Assembly (NCBI GenBank): GCA_020002185.1
Contig: CM034544.1
Coordinates: 6,836,510 to 6,900,509 of the forward strand
Length of the DNA: 64,000 nucleotides
Reading direction: 5' to 3'
Source: Paraescarpia echinospica
Lineage: Eukaryota > Annelida > Polychaeta > Sabellida > Siboglinidae
Notes under the pieces: generated by a model
The model's input: the letters and a program-made list of their open reading frames with translations, nothing else
The model's database searches: none
What the model was told of the DNA's origin: nothing
Made by a program: the position numbers and the translations under genes
In this document: positions 9,397 to 21,040 of the stretch, one piece after another
How the letters are laid out: every line of letters starts with the position of its first letter
How positions within the stretch are numbered: position 1 is the stretch's first letter

Positions 9397-12111
9397 ATTT
9401 AACAAGATTTAACAAGATTGCCATCCAGAGAATTAACTCTAGATGGCAGGTGGACAAGGAAGCCCTTTGGCTTATCGAGAGTCCAACCCTTTTACCTACA
9501 TATATCCAGCCCTTCTAAGGTACGTGTCGATTTTATTATTAAACATATTCACACTACTAGCACCCACACAATCAGGAGATAATATGTTCCATTCATTCCA
9601 GTCCTTTGTAAAAATGAGAACTATCTTACGTCTAATCTACACTGCTCCTTTACTAATGTAACTTCATGTCCTCTAGTCTTTCTATCTTTCGTAACTGAAA
9701 AAAAAAAAAATTCTATCAATATTTTCATAACCATTCAATATTTTAAACACTTCTATCTGATCTCCTCTCAATCTCCTGGTCTCTAGAGTTGTTAAACTAC
9801 ATTCTTTTAGGCGTTTTTCATAAGTAAGATCCCTCAGTTTTGGTATCATTTTAGTCGCTCTCCTCTGTACTCTTTCTACAATATCTATGTCCTTCTTGCG
9901 GTATGGCCTCCACGCTTGTATACAATATTCTAAATGAGGCCTAACTATTGTTTTGTATAGCGGTATTACTAGTTCTTTTTCTTTAAATGCTATATTTCGC
10001 CTAAACAATCCAAGGATTTTATTTCCTTTTGAAGTTGCAATTCCACACTGCTCTGAAACATTCATGTCAGCAATAATTGTCATCCATAAGTCTTTTTTTT
10101 CTACAGTAGTACTTACTACAGTTCCCCCATTGTATATTCTACATATTCGTTCCCATGTCCTGTGTGAAGGCATTTACATTTACAAAAATTGAACAACATT
10201 TGCCATTTTTCAGACCATTTGATCAACATGTCAAGATCATCTTGTAAATGTTGTCTATCTCCATCACTTTTAATCCTTCTAAACACTTTTGTATCATCTG
10301 CAAATTTCAACTCCTTTCTAGCTAAATCATCATCCAAATCGTTTATATATATTAAGAATAATATAGGTCCCAGTACTGATCCCTGTGGAACCCCACTCAA
10401 AACTGATTTCCAGTTTGAAGCCCAACAATCAACAACTACCCGTTGTCTTCTGTCAATCAGCCATTTTTCTATCTGTTAATTATACCATTTCCTATGACAT
10501 GGGCTTTTAGTTTAAGCAGTCATCTTTGATGTGGCACTTTGTCGAAAGCTTTTTGAAAATCTAAGTAGATGATATCTATTGGTGATCCCTCGTCTACCCA
10601 CTTAGTGATATCTTCCAAAAAAACATAACATATTTGTTAAGCATGACCGCGCTTTTAGAAACCCATGTTGAGATGGCTTTATCAAGTTACGTTTAGCAAG
10701 AAAATCCACCATGTGATCTTTAATTAGTCTTTCTAATAATTTACAAATCACCGATATTAAACTCACTGGTCTATTATTATTTGACTTGTTTCTCGTACCT
10801 TTTTAAATAACGTTTGCTTCTTTCCATTGTAAAGGAACCACCCCCTCTTCTAATGACAAGTTGAAAACTGTTGCAAACGGTATGCTAGTTTGTTCTACAA
10901 TTTCCAATAGTAGTTTGGGTGGAACACCGTCCACTCCAGGTGATTTATTATCCTTCATAGCCCTAATTTTCTTAGCTACCATTTCTGGGGTTACAATTAT
11001 CTGTCTTAAATAGTATGATTCTGCCCCCTTGAACTTAGCCTCTGGTAATGGCAATGAACTAATGTCTTCTCTGGTAAACACTGAACTAAAATACTCATTC
11101 AGATCTTCTGCCATTAAGAATCCCTCTGATATTATATTTCCAGCACTATCTTCTAGAGGACCGACCTTATCCTGAAGTTTCTGTTTGCTTCGAACATACG
11201 CATAAAACTCTTGCTGTCATGTTTTATATTACAAGCTAATTTATGTTCATAGCTTCTCTTTGAATGTATAATTTCAGCTGTAGCTTGGTTTAGTGCTTCT
11301 TTATAAATGTTGTAGTCTTCGTCATTTCCAGTACGTCTATATGACTTCCACATCATTTGTTTATACTTAATTTTTCTAATGGCTTCTTTCGATAAGTGTT
11401 TCTTTTTGGACCGTTTCCCGTGTTTTTTAAGGGAACAAATTTGACGATGATGCATTCAATTTCACTCTTTAAGATATTCCAGCATTATGTTGCTGTCTTA
11501 TTTTTCAGTGTGTTATTCCAGTCTATCTTTGCTAAATATTTCCTGATGTCCTTATATTTTCCTTTGTGGAAATTTCTCCTGTACTGCTATTTACTATTCC
11601 TTTCTGATTTTACTTTGATGGTGAAATGTATCTGGTTGTGATCACTATTCCCCAGTGGCTAACATATCTTGACATTATGAACTAATTCTTTCTGTGAGGA
11701 CAAAACTATGTCTAACACATTCTCTCCCCTGGTTGGTTCTAGCACATGTTGAGAAAGGAAACTATATTGTACTAAAACTAACAACTTGTGGTCCTCACTA
11801 CCCATACTCTGTAGAGATTTCCATTTTATATGCCCATGGTTAAAATTCCCCATAATAACACAGTCCCGTTAGCTCACTTCCCTTGTAGCATTTTGTATTT
11901 TTTCAGTCTCTTCTATGCTTATGTTTGGACTTCGATAAACTAATCCAACCGTTAACGTTGAGTTTCCTGTAACTATGTTACACCAAACAGCTTCTTCGCA
12001 GTCTGCTTCTCTGTCTATTTTTTTTCATCAGCCTGGATAGATTCTTTAATATATAACATAACTCCACCTCCCTTCTTCCCATTCTATCTTTCCTAAACAT
12101 TACATATCCTG
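9397..12111 (-). mobile_element. CR1-like LINE copy 2, 5'-truncated
   Basis: Minus-strand copy of the 21018-24890 family. The 3' terminus, with two decamers and a perfect 11-bp hairpin (9422-9449), abuts the 30-bp minisatellite. The coding remains run from the C-terminal domain (9682-10173) through RT (10116-10400, GVPQGSVLGPILF and KFADDTKVF intact; 10803-11114) to the endonuclease (11153-11853 and upstream). Frameshifts and stops break the ORF. The 5' cut is near 12111, where RTE-type LINE sequence starts without a gap. Confidence 0.9.
9682..11853 (-). pseudogene. CR1-like ORF2 remains
   Basis: Endonuclease-reverse transcriptase of copy 2 in several frames. The endonuclease part includes MGNFNHGHIKWK and LVLVQYSFLSQHVL; the RT part includes SPGVDGVPPKLLL, GVPQGSVLGPILF and the catalytic FADD. 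The C-terminal part includes HLEYCIQAWRPY. Unlike copies 1 and 3, this copy has a sense codon (GAA) at the endonuclease position where those have TAA. A poly-A run in the plus strand near 9700 disturbs the extreme C-terminus. Confidence 0.88.
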
Positions 12112-14340
12112 TCCAGCATAATCCACAAAGCTACATGGATATCGCCAGATCACCGAACAGAAAACCAAATCGACCATATCTGTATAGAAAGAAAGTTCAA
12201 AAGAACACTGCAAAACGTGCGGGTACATAGAGGACCAATCTCACCCTCAGGCCACCACCTTGTGCTGGCCAGACTGAAGAAGAAGCCGATGAAGATAGAC
12301 GTAAGAGAAACACCAGAACAATACACAGTGTGGACTTCCTAAAGGACTGAGTCACAACAGAGACATTCCTACTCACAGTCAGCAACAAATATGAAGTCTT
12401 ACAAGACCTGCTCGAAGATGGAAACATGGACGTAGACACCCAGTGGCAAAAGATCAAGGAAACATGGACCAGCACAAATAACGAAGTCCTGGAAAATAAA
12501 AAAGTACCAACAGAAAGAGTGGATCTCTATGGACACTATCAATAACGTGCAAGTGAGGAAGAAAGGCGCAATTAACAACAGTCGAACTAGTGCAGTGAAA
12601 GCAGCTGCCCATGAACGGTATTCTTAGGTAAATAGAGCGGTCAAGAAAAGCGTACATACAGACAAGAAAAATGTCATCGACGACATTGCCAAGGATGCAT
12701 AGGATGCCGCAGCCCCAAGAGAACCTGAAACAACTGTATGACACAACAAGAAAGTTGGCAGGAAAGTAGAATCACGCAGACAGGCCAATCAAAGACAAGA
12801 ACGGCAACGTACTTAGCAGTGACGAAAATCAGTTGAAGAGATGGAGGGAACATTTTGATAGCCTGCTGAACCGACGACCACCACAGAACCCATCAGATAT
12901 CCCACCAGCTGAAGAACTACTCCAGGTATACTGCAAAAAACCAAGTAAGGCAGAGATCAAGAAAGTCATTGATCATCTGAAGAGAGGGAAAGCTACACCT
13001 GCTCTGATTAAATTCCTTCCGAGGCAAACAAGGCAGACATAGAGACTTCCACAGAGATGCTGCATGATCTGATTGGGAAGATATGGGATTAAGGAGAAAT
13101 ACCGACTGAGTGGAAAGAAAGACACCTGGTGAAACTCCCAAGGAAAGGAGACCAGCAGGAAGGCAAGAAGTACAGAGGGATAATGCTCCTGTCAGTGCTC
13201 GGAAAGATCCTCAACAGAATCATCTCGGACAGACTGAAAACAGCAGTGGACGCCAGAACCAGAGATTACCAAGCAGACTTCCATAAAGATAGATAATGTA
13301 CCAACCAAATAATTACACTCCAAATCATAGTTGAACAATCAATGGAATGGAACTCATCCCTGTACATAAACTTTGTAGACTATGAGAAGGCATTTGATAG
13401 TCTCGACAGGGAAACGCTACGGAAACTCCTGCGACACTACGACAGGGAGACGCTACGGAAGCTCCAGCGACACTACGACAGGGAGACGCTATGGAAGCTC
13501 CTGCGACACTACGGGATATCAGAGAAATATATTTCTCTCACACAAAGTAACTACGAAAGCATGGCATACAAGGTCATTCACACAGGACAACTCACGGACT
13601 CATTTATGGTGAGGATAAGTGAAGCAAGGTTGCCTTCTGCCACCATTGCTCGTCGTGCTTGCCATAGATTGGATGGTGAAAAAAGACAACGGAAAACATA
13701 AGAAATGGTATCCAGTGGACACCTTGTAGCCAGATGGAGGACCTGGACTTTGCAGATGACCTCGTTCCCCGGTCCCACAATCACCAACAGATGACCTCGC
13801 TCCCCGGTCCCACAGTCACCAACAGATGCAGGAGAAATCAGAGCTTCTAAACACAGTGTCAACATAGATATAACTCAACATCCACAGAAGCAAGACAAAG
13901 ATCATGAAAACCAACACAAACAAATAACAGCCCAGTCATATTAGGATTAGGAGGGGAACCACTGTAAGAAACCGACTCCTTCACATACCTGGGAAGCGTC
14001 ATTAACAAGAGTGGAGGCCCAGAAGAAGACGTAAAAGCAAGGATAGAAAAAGCAAGCGTGGCATTTATCATTTTGAGAAACATCTGGAAGGCAAAACAAA
14101 TCAAGCTTTACACCAAATTGAGGATATTCAATTCAAATGTCAAATTCAAATGATTACAGATCTTCATCAACAAATGAGTGCGAAGAGAAGGAGAGGAAGA
14201 CCGAGAAACACATGGCAGAGAGACACGGAAAACGAAAGAAAACAGAGGGGGAAAACCTGGAAAGAAATGGAGAAAATAGCATCAAACTGTCGACAGTGGA
14301 GAACCATGATCGAGCAAACAGGCCTAAGTAAGTAAGTAAC
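12112..14340 (+). mobile_element. RTE-type LINE, 5'-truncated and degenerate
   Basis: Plus-strand remains of an RTE-like non-LTR element. The endonuclease end (12120-12300) reads TENQIDHICIERKFKRTL and SGHHLVLARLKKK. Then come the linker (RRPPQNPSDIPPAEELL at 12870), RT palm (NFVDYEKAFDSLDRETL at 13370), DLDFADDL near 13745, and the C-terminus KRRRGRPRNTW at 14170 followed by GTAAGTAAGTAA-like 3' sequence. An internal deletion joins FNSNVK directly to the last region near 14140. The element meets CR1-like copy 2 at 12112 without intervening sequence. Confidence 0.85.
12833..14335 (+). pseudogene. RTE-type reverse transcriptase remains with internal tandem duplications
   Basis: ORF pieces 12833-13042, 13342-13701 and 14150-14335 belong to one broken reverse transcriptase. 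Two tandem duplications are embedded: a 36-bp unit in three copies at 13402-13509 (DRETLxKLxRHY repeated in frame) and a 35-bp unit in two copies at about 13758-13827, which duplicates the FADDL catalytic codons and shifts the frame. After the triplication the frame is lost, reading ISEARLPS where the family has a VRQG-type motif. Non-functional. Confidence 0.85.
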
Positions 14341-15179
14341 CCAAACGACGCAACACACCCGATCGTGTTACTGTTGCCTCTTCAGGCGACTAGATGAATG
14401 AATGTTAGCAACATATTGATTATATTATACTCTCTACACAAAGGATAGCTTGTTTGTTCACCGATGCGAGAAAGACAATATATTGTTTATTTTTAATTCC
14501 CAGATGTGAATATACAATATTAATATTTCTATAACCAAGATGATGTATGTATATGTATGTTTATATGTATGCGGAATGTTGACGTTTTAATTTTAGACGG
14601 TTTGAACCTAGAGCGCCAAACTTTCAGGGTATAATCGACGACACAAGGGTTTGGAGCTAAGGCCTATGTTTTTATATATCACATATATATCAAGAGTATC
14701 ACCTTTCGTGGGGTAAATCAGTTATTTGGAACATAAAACGTAATGTGCCCTTAAAATACAAAACGTCACGTAGCAAACGCAGGAACCACACATACTTCGG
14801 GAAAACTGCCCCTGCGTCATATACTTGGCAACATGAAGTAGACGCTGAAACAACCCGCTTATGTCTTCCCTCGTGCCAATGGCATAGCAATATGAATATT
14901 ATTTGACAATTGTACACTATCACGACTAGAGCGTATGGATGGACGTGAAGTTTACATTTCCTCCGACGTTCGTCATTTTGAACATAGAACGAGATTTTGC
15001 GAGTGCGTTATAAATATTGCTATCACGACTGCCAACTAACTTGACATCCTGTTAGGGGCCGGGTATTATTGACAGGAGTAATAATATAACAACGATCGAG
15101 CTGGCGTATGTATTTAATAATAGACACCATTACAAGCACAAACCTGATGCCAAGATTTTGCGCCAACCGCAAAGTTAAT

Positions 15180-15281
15180 TGAGTTCTACGTCACAGCTTT
15201 TGCGATCCAATCAGAGGGTTCACGCGGCATCTGCGGTTCGACTTCACGTATGTACGCCAAAGATGGATATGTCGCGTAAGT
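15180..15281 (+). promoter_or_regulatory. Possible promoter and mini first exon
   Basis: Locally higher CpG, a TACGTCAC half-CRE (15189), a CCAATCAGAG CCAAT-box-like motif (15211), then CAAAGATGG (ATG at 15263) followed 12 nt later by the strong donor-like C|GTAAGTA at 15275/15276. It would encode only MDMS plus one base. Each motif is short, so this is weak. Confidence 0.2.
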
Positions 15282-15969
15282 ACAAACGCCGACTTATTTC
15301 GTATATAGATAGTTATGGTAATTGAAATGTAACTATACAGAGTAATAGCTACACATTTTAGGAACATACGCTTGTAAAGAAAGTTGAGTTAAAAATACAC
15401 GTATGCATGTTTGGCGACTTTAAAAAAGACCTACGATTTGCTTATTTTCATATGCAGCTATGCAGTGAGGCGCAATAACAGTGCAATACACATTTGTTTA
15501 TTGGATCCCACATACTTAGCTTAGGCTTATGCATGGCTAAGCGCGCCTATATACCATATTGTAGCATATGTCTATCTAATGTTTATTAAGCCCACAAATA
15601 TAGTTAGATGGGCCTACTATGTATATTAACATAAACTGATTAATTAGTTATTTAATTATTTTGTAAACGTAGTTGAGTCGATGGCTGCATTGATGTCTAC
15701 TTTGGCTATGTTGCAATGCTAGCATATCACGTTGTTGTGCAACTATGAAAATAAATACCTAAGGCTTTGTATTAGTCGGTTTATATAAAATGTAGATTTT
15801 GCCGACTGGACTAGGTGCAGACAGTTGATTGAAAAAACTTTTAATAAAAAAATGAATTGTGCAAAGTGCGCTAACTAGTTGTCAATCAGTACTAGATGTG
15901 GCGTTTGTTTGCAATATGTTATCGGCGTTCATACTTGTTTAAAAAAAACAATACATATTATAAATCTAC

Positions 15970-15999
15970 TTGAAACTTCACCATACGGTGAAGTTTCAA
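15970..15999. repeat. Perfect 13-bp hairpin
   Basis: TTGAAACTTCACC, four-base loop ATAC, and GGTGAAGTTTCAA. No runs of T or flanking gene suggest a function. Confidence 0.8.
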
Positions 16000-16427
16000 C
16001 TCGATTTGTAATTTAACAACTAAGAAGGGCAATTGTATTTAACTGGTTTAAGAAACTTACCCTGGTACCCTAGGATACGGTTAAGTGACCATCCATAGCG
16101 TATGTCTCGCTATTTGTGGACATGTTTGAGACCTCCCACCTATTGTGCTTTTATTAACACTAGCGTGTATATCTCCTAAAATATGACTTGACAACTGCCC
16201 GCCATGATGCATATTCTATAACAATTATTCTAGGCCTAAGTAAAGAAAATAGTACCAATTACGTACCCCATTCTATGGTATACTATTATCATGATTAGGC
16301 AATGCTATTGTTATTGGACTCGAAACACAATTGCTTGTTTGCTTAGCCTAATCGTACGAGCCGGAATGACTGCACTGAGGTTCGCGTTTGCCGTTCTAGC
16401 GACGATACAGGCCTCATTGTGATTAGG

Positions 16428-16694
16428 TGAGAACGACTCATTATGTTTGGGTGTGGCTGGATGAGACGAACTCGCTGTGACTGGTTGGTACGGACTCGCT
16501 GCGACTGGTTGAGGCGGACTCGCTGTGACTGGCTGATACGGACTCACTGTGACTGGATGAGACTGACTCATTATGACTGTATGAGACGGATTCACTGTGA
16601 CTGGGTGAGTCGGACTCACTGTGACTGGGTGAGACGGAATCACCGTGACTGTGCGAGATGGACTCACCGTGACTGGACGAGACGGACTCACTGT
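16428..16694 (+). repeat. 24-bp minisatellite, second block
   Basis: About 11 copies of the unit also seen at 1-312, in the same orientation (CTGTGACTGG, GTGAGACGGACTCA). The first copies are the most diverged. The array ends at CACTGTATAAAAGTCC. Confidence 0.93.
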
Positions 16695-17507
16695 ATAAAA
16701 GTCCGTTTTATATGAGTTTCGTATGTCCAATGCGCCGTTTACTACGGTCCTACAGAGACTTGCAACAATTGATCGTGAAACCATCCTCGCGACGGGGAAA
16801 TAAATTAAATTGTATTACTGTCGCATTTCTGCTATTTGTGGGTGTTTAAATCTACTTTCCTTGTGTTTAATTTTGTAAATGAGGACGGTCAAGACAGTAG
16901 AGAGGCAGATTGTTGACGAACCGCTTTAGTTACGTAATTACAGCAACTCGGTTGCAGATGCGCTCAGTGGGGCGTGGTATTCTTTTGCTAGCGTTTCTAG
17001 GCAAGCAGGTGGGTTCACTGTATCTTAGAGGGTGTTGCACAATGCGTAACTTGAATTGTATATTGTATTAGCCAATAGAAATGATGGAAACCGGCCATAT
17101 GATGTGTAAATAGGTCCGCTTGTATAAACGTCTGCTGTACGCATTTCCATGGGCGCTGGCGAAGGACTGGGGCAGATCCAGGGTTGAACGACACAGGTTG
17201 CCCTGCTGCCAAGAGAATGGCGAATCAAGTCGTGAAGCGTGGTGGGAATCGTTAACATGGGTTACGTTCCGAAAATTTGTGTGTGCTACATTCAGCGTCC
17301 AGAGTGACTGTTCGAGCTTCGAAGAAGCCATGCCGCCACGTCAGCGGTTTATTGAAGAAGAAACTTTTCGGTCGGCCCCGACGTCCGAGAACGACTACCA
17401 CGGCGAGTATTTGCGTCGATGAGCGAAAATCGCGACGCGCTCATCCCAGCTCGGGTCATCCTCGAACAGTAGTCTCACAGCGACTTCATCCGACAGCGTG
17501 ACCGAAT

Positions 17508-17762
17508 GCGACTCGAGAATTCGTAGCGGCCGGCAGTAAGCGTATACTGCCATTCGTCCGACTTCTCAATTGTTTGCGACCGGGCAAGACCACTCGATCG
17601 AAGCACGGACGCGACTCGAGAATTCGTAGCGGCCGGCGGTAAGCGTCTACCGCCCGGCGTCGTCATTCACGCGAACGTATTCTACTGACTTCGCAATCGT
17701 TTGCGACCGTGCGAGACAAGTCGATCATAGCACGCGGCGGACGACGGCAAGCGTCGATTGCC
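17508..17762 (+). repeat. CpG-rich tandem repeat with a hairpin in each unit
   Basis: Units start at 17508 and 17611 (period 103) with GCGACTCGAGAATTCGTAGC, and a more diverged third unit follows about 111 bp later. Each holds a hairpin: GGCAGTA/TACTGCC at 17532-17551, GGCGGTA/TACCGCC at 17635-17654, and GGCAA/TTGCC at 17746-17762. The loop has a common AGCGT core. The surrounding 17130-17800 is unusually CpG-rich for this window. Flanks 16695-17507 and 17763-18490 show no supported gene. Confidence 0.8.
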
Positions 17763-18490
17763 CGACGTCATCACTCGTGCGGCCGAGATACACCGTTCTG
17801 ATTGTTTTCTGAGCTCGGCGTGATGACTTCAACAAACGTTCGTATAGGTTCGAGATGGGACTAGCCCAATGTAAATGTATATTTTCTAATTGAACGTTTC
17901 TATTATTTGCTATTTTATGAATGGTAATTATCTGAGGTTTTGAAGTGAGGTACTTTTAACCTTGAAGTATATATATATTTATGTAACCGATTACTGTAAT
18001 GAGAGTCAGTGAGGGCTAGCGATATGTTGTGTATTTATCTTATGGGATTTATTCTTAGATAACACTTGGCGCCTAGTGTTTGGTCGTGTAGTGGAACAAT
18101 CCATTTTAGAAAGGAAGAGGAATTGGATAACTGAAAGATTAATTGTAACTTTACTTTCTTAGTTAGATAGATTCAATAATTCAGTGTTAATGTTTATTGT
18201 GTTCTTTTAAGATTTGGGTTACGGGATTTCTTTATTCTTTTCATATTTGCTAATTAAGATACTTACCTAAAGGAAGATATCATGTAATAAAGTTTATTAA
18301 ATTGTCCTCGTTCTTTGTTGCTAGTTCACGATAACCGCTCCTTCTCATATGCGTTGACCTTAACATATAAGAACCCTACTAGACCTGAGCCATCTAGTGT
18401 ACGTAGACCTCGCTAATCCGTGACAATTACCCCCTCACCGGATCAAAGGTAAACAAGATAATGCACAATCCTTGCAACAAAATTGATATT

Positions 18491-18599
18491 GATGACGACC
18501 GATGTGGTCTGGCGGCCGAAAATACCTTCACAGTAGCACCGAGTCTGTCCTGTCTACGGTGAAGGTATTTTTGGCCGCCAGATCACATCAGTCGTCATC
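18491..18599 (+). repeat. Long hairpin 1 (41-bp stem)
   Basis: Arms 18491-18531 and 18559-18599 are gapless inverted repeats of 41 nt with three differences. In plus-strand RNA two of them are G-U pairs and one is a C-A mismatch. The loop is 27 nt. There is no coding potential and no flanking direct repeat. Confidence 0.9.
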
Positions 18600-18609
18600 A
18601 GTATCCGTT

Positions 18610-18803
18610 GTCTCAACCCTTATTGTCAGCATGCCTCACCTAGCACTGTCAATGACAGCTGAATACGTGATTAGTGTGTCACGTAAAATGCATGGCCTCG
18701 AGAGGACAGGCTCGAGGCCATGCATATTACATGACTCACTAATCACGTATTCAGCTGCCATTGACAGTGCTAGTTGAGGCGTGCTGGCAATAACGGTGGA
18801 GAC
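18610..18803 (+). repeat. Long hairpin 2 (93-bp stem, 8-nt loop)
   Basis: Arms 18610-18702 and 18711-18803 are each 93 nt, align without a gap and differ at nine positions, two of them G-U in plus-strand RNA. The loop is AGGACAGG. It lies ten bases after hairpin 1. It could be a fold-back element or a hairpin-RNA locus. No target duplication is visible. Confidence 0.93.
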
Positions 18804-19027
18804 GATCCTCAACAGTCGATTAGTTACGGTTGAGAGCATGTGCATGGGAGTACCATCACATACACCGCACTCCTCCAAGCATCGGCAACTCGTCCATGTT
18901 TCCGGGAATCACTGCCAGGAGGTTATAACATGAAAAATATGACATTATAATTTTCAGTTTTAAGCGAAATATAAAATAGCAATATAATTTATTGATGGTA
19001 GTGCTATGTGTCATATTCGTACGACTC

Positions 19028-19266
19028 AGTGTGATGAATATGTAACATTAGATGCATGTGCTGTAATTTGGGTGTTGTGTTGTAATTTGTGTTAACTGTG
19101 TATTCACAGTGTGATGAGTATGTAACATTAGATGCATGTGCTGTAAGTTGAGTGTTGTGTTGTAAGTTGTGTTAACTGTGTATTCACAGTGTGATGAGTA
19201 TGTAACAATAGATGCATGTGCTGTAAGTTGGGTGTTGTGTTGTAAGTTGTGTTAACTGTGTATTCA
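19028..19266. repeat. 80-bp tandem repeat, three copies
   Basis: Units containing GTGATGAGTATGTAACATTA start at 19031, 19111 and 19191 (period exactly 80). Copies 2 and 3 are nearly identical. The rest of 18804-20348 shows nothing beyond simple-sequence tracts. Confidence 0.95.
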
Positions 19267-19745
19267 GGAGTTTTCATAATCTCATATGTGTTGCACCGAT
19301 GTGGGTAAATATCGGCGACACACGAGGGCAACGCACAAAATGCGCATTAAAAACATCAGACATGACACTATTATTGAACTTAGAGTCGCTCAGCATGGTG
19401 AAATAGCGACGGAGCTTCATGACTAAAGTCGTGCCAATAACCCTATGCACAATGCGGCAACGTGCAACGTGTATTACGACCCATTTTGAAATTATCGACC
19501 TATTTTTGTAATAACGACCCATTTTGTAATAATGACCCATTTTGCAATAAAAACAGGCCCATTTTGTACTAAACTGACGTAATAGTATAATACGATTGTG
19601 TAATAACTCTGAGCCCAATTTTTTAATCATTTCAGGTGTGCACATTTTGTAAGAACAATCAGGCCCATTTTGTATTAACAAAGGCTGACCATCAACTAAT
19701 ATAAAAACAACTTCAACATATTGACTACAATACGTACATCCTATA

Positions 19746-19766
19746 TACGCGCGCACACGCACGCAC

Positions 19767-19797
<31 letters not shown>
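19746..19797. repeat. (CGCA)n/(CA)n microsatellite
   Basis: CGCACGCACGCA grading into pure CA. A looser GAT/GAA-rich purine tract follows at about 19850-19920. Confidence 0.93.
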
Positions 19798-19801
<4 letters not shown>

Positions 19802-20347
19802 ATATGAGGACCATTACGGAGAAAAAGAACATGCATGGTGAAGACTAAAATATAGGTGATGATGAAGACGACGATGATGGTTATGATAAGAAGATTACGA
19901 TGAAGAAGAAGAAAAACAATGTATTTAGATCAACCATAAACATAATAGTACATTTACAAAAGATGATAATTGATGATGAATGTTAATTGATCTATGGAGA
20001 CCTGTACTAAGTCCTAAAACATCGCTGACGTACAGTAGGCCACCATGACAAATTATGTAAAGATACTTTCTGACTAATACTGGTGTTATAAACTATAGTA
20101 AATTCAAGAATAAAATAAAGGTGAAAGCTATGTATTATACAGTAAAGAAATGGTGTGAAGTACAGAAGAACGGTTACGAATGGTAAATAGGTAAACAACC
20201 CCATATCAACAGCTAACACTTAACAGATAACACTACTAATTGTACTTCAAACTAACTTTACCACAACCAGTTAATTAATACTAACCGAACGAACATTTCT
20301 AATAAATAAATAAATAATACATGATACAGACGATACATAATTCATGG

Positions 20348-20375
<28 letters not shown>
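20348..20375. repeat. (AT)n microsatellite
   Basis: Pure alternating tract at the approximate 3' border of the minus-strand LINE that follows. Confidence 0.92.
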
Positions 20376-20380
<5 letters not shown>

Positions 20381-20399
20381 TTCATTTCATTATAATTCA

Positions 20400-21011
20400 T
20401 ATTATAATGTTTACTTCAAACATTTTATGTTATACAGGTCTGTTTGACATACATATATAACAATTTGACGAAATATTACATGTTGTTTCCGAATTACTAA
20501 TTATGTATTTTCGTGCATAATTTATGAAGCCTTGGCATGAGTGGCTGTTTATTTTATCAAGAACAATTGTGAGTAAATAGTTTTCTTTAATTAATTTGGG
20601 AATTTTGTGTCTAATAGAAACGTGGCATTGCTTGGAAATAGTAAGTTTTACTTGAATGTTGTCAGTATTGTTAATTGGGAGGTCATTGTCCATATTGTTG
20701 AAGCGTTGATGAGCCACTCTGGTCCTTCTGGATTTCATTATTGCATTTTCCTGTGTTAGAAATAATCTGGGATATTCCCGTTTTTATATTTATATAAATT
20801 TGAACCATGACAGTTTTAATATCCTCTACTTTAGTAATTCAAGATTCTTAAATATAGATGTGGCATGTGAATTATGCTTACTGCTTGATAAAGATCTAAT
20901 TGCCTTCTTTTGCAGTTTATTTATACGTGGTCCTACATTGGGACCCCAAGCTGTTATTCCATAATATATGTGAGACAAAAATAGTGAATTGTAGATTATT
21001 TTCAAAATGGA
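20400..21011 (-). mobile_element. LINE B, 3' part (host of the CR1-like insertion)
   Basis: Minus-strand C-terminal RT region: ILKIIYNSLFLSHIYYGI, then GPRINKLQKKAIRSLSSS (21026-20826), followed by AHQRFNNMDNDLPI and a K/I-rich tail (20738-20430). The 5' part lies at 24897-25655. The split is caused by CR1-like copy 3 with the 6-bp duplication TACTAG, so the two parts form one element. The type resembles L2/Jockey-like LINEs. Confidence 0.85.
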
Positions 21012-21040
21012 TACTAGATTTAACAAGATTTAACAAGATT

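Larger units (their letters stand above)
14341..16427. other. Long AT-rich stretch without recognised genes
   Basis: No ORF longer than about 75 codons looks real. Two local items are noted: a 13-bp hairpin at 15970-15999 and a promoter-like patch with a possible tiny first exon at about 15180-15281. Otherwise I see nothing. Confidence 0.55.

Noticed and set aside
8489..9457. Long repetitive-peptide ORFs on both strands (decapeptide repeats)
   Set aside because: They follow from a 30-bp unit without stops. Open frames appear on both strands and there is no start context, signal or domain.
17508..17640. Cloning-adaptor or vector contamination (adjacent XhoI- and EcoRI-type sites)
   Set aside because: The CTCGAGAATTC word recurs within diverged 103-bp genomic repeat units and the rest matches no linker, so coincidence is more likely.
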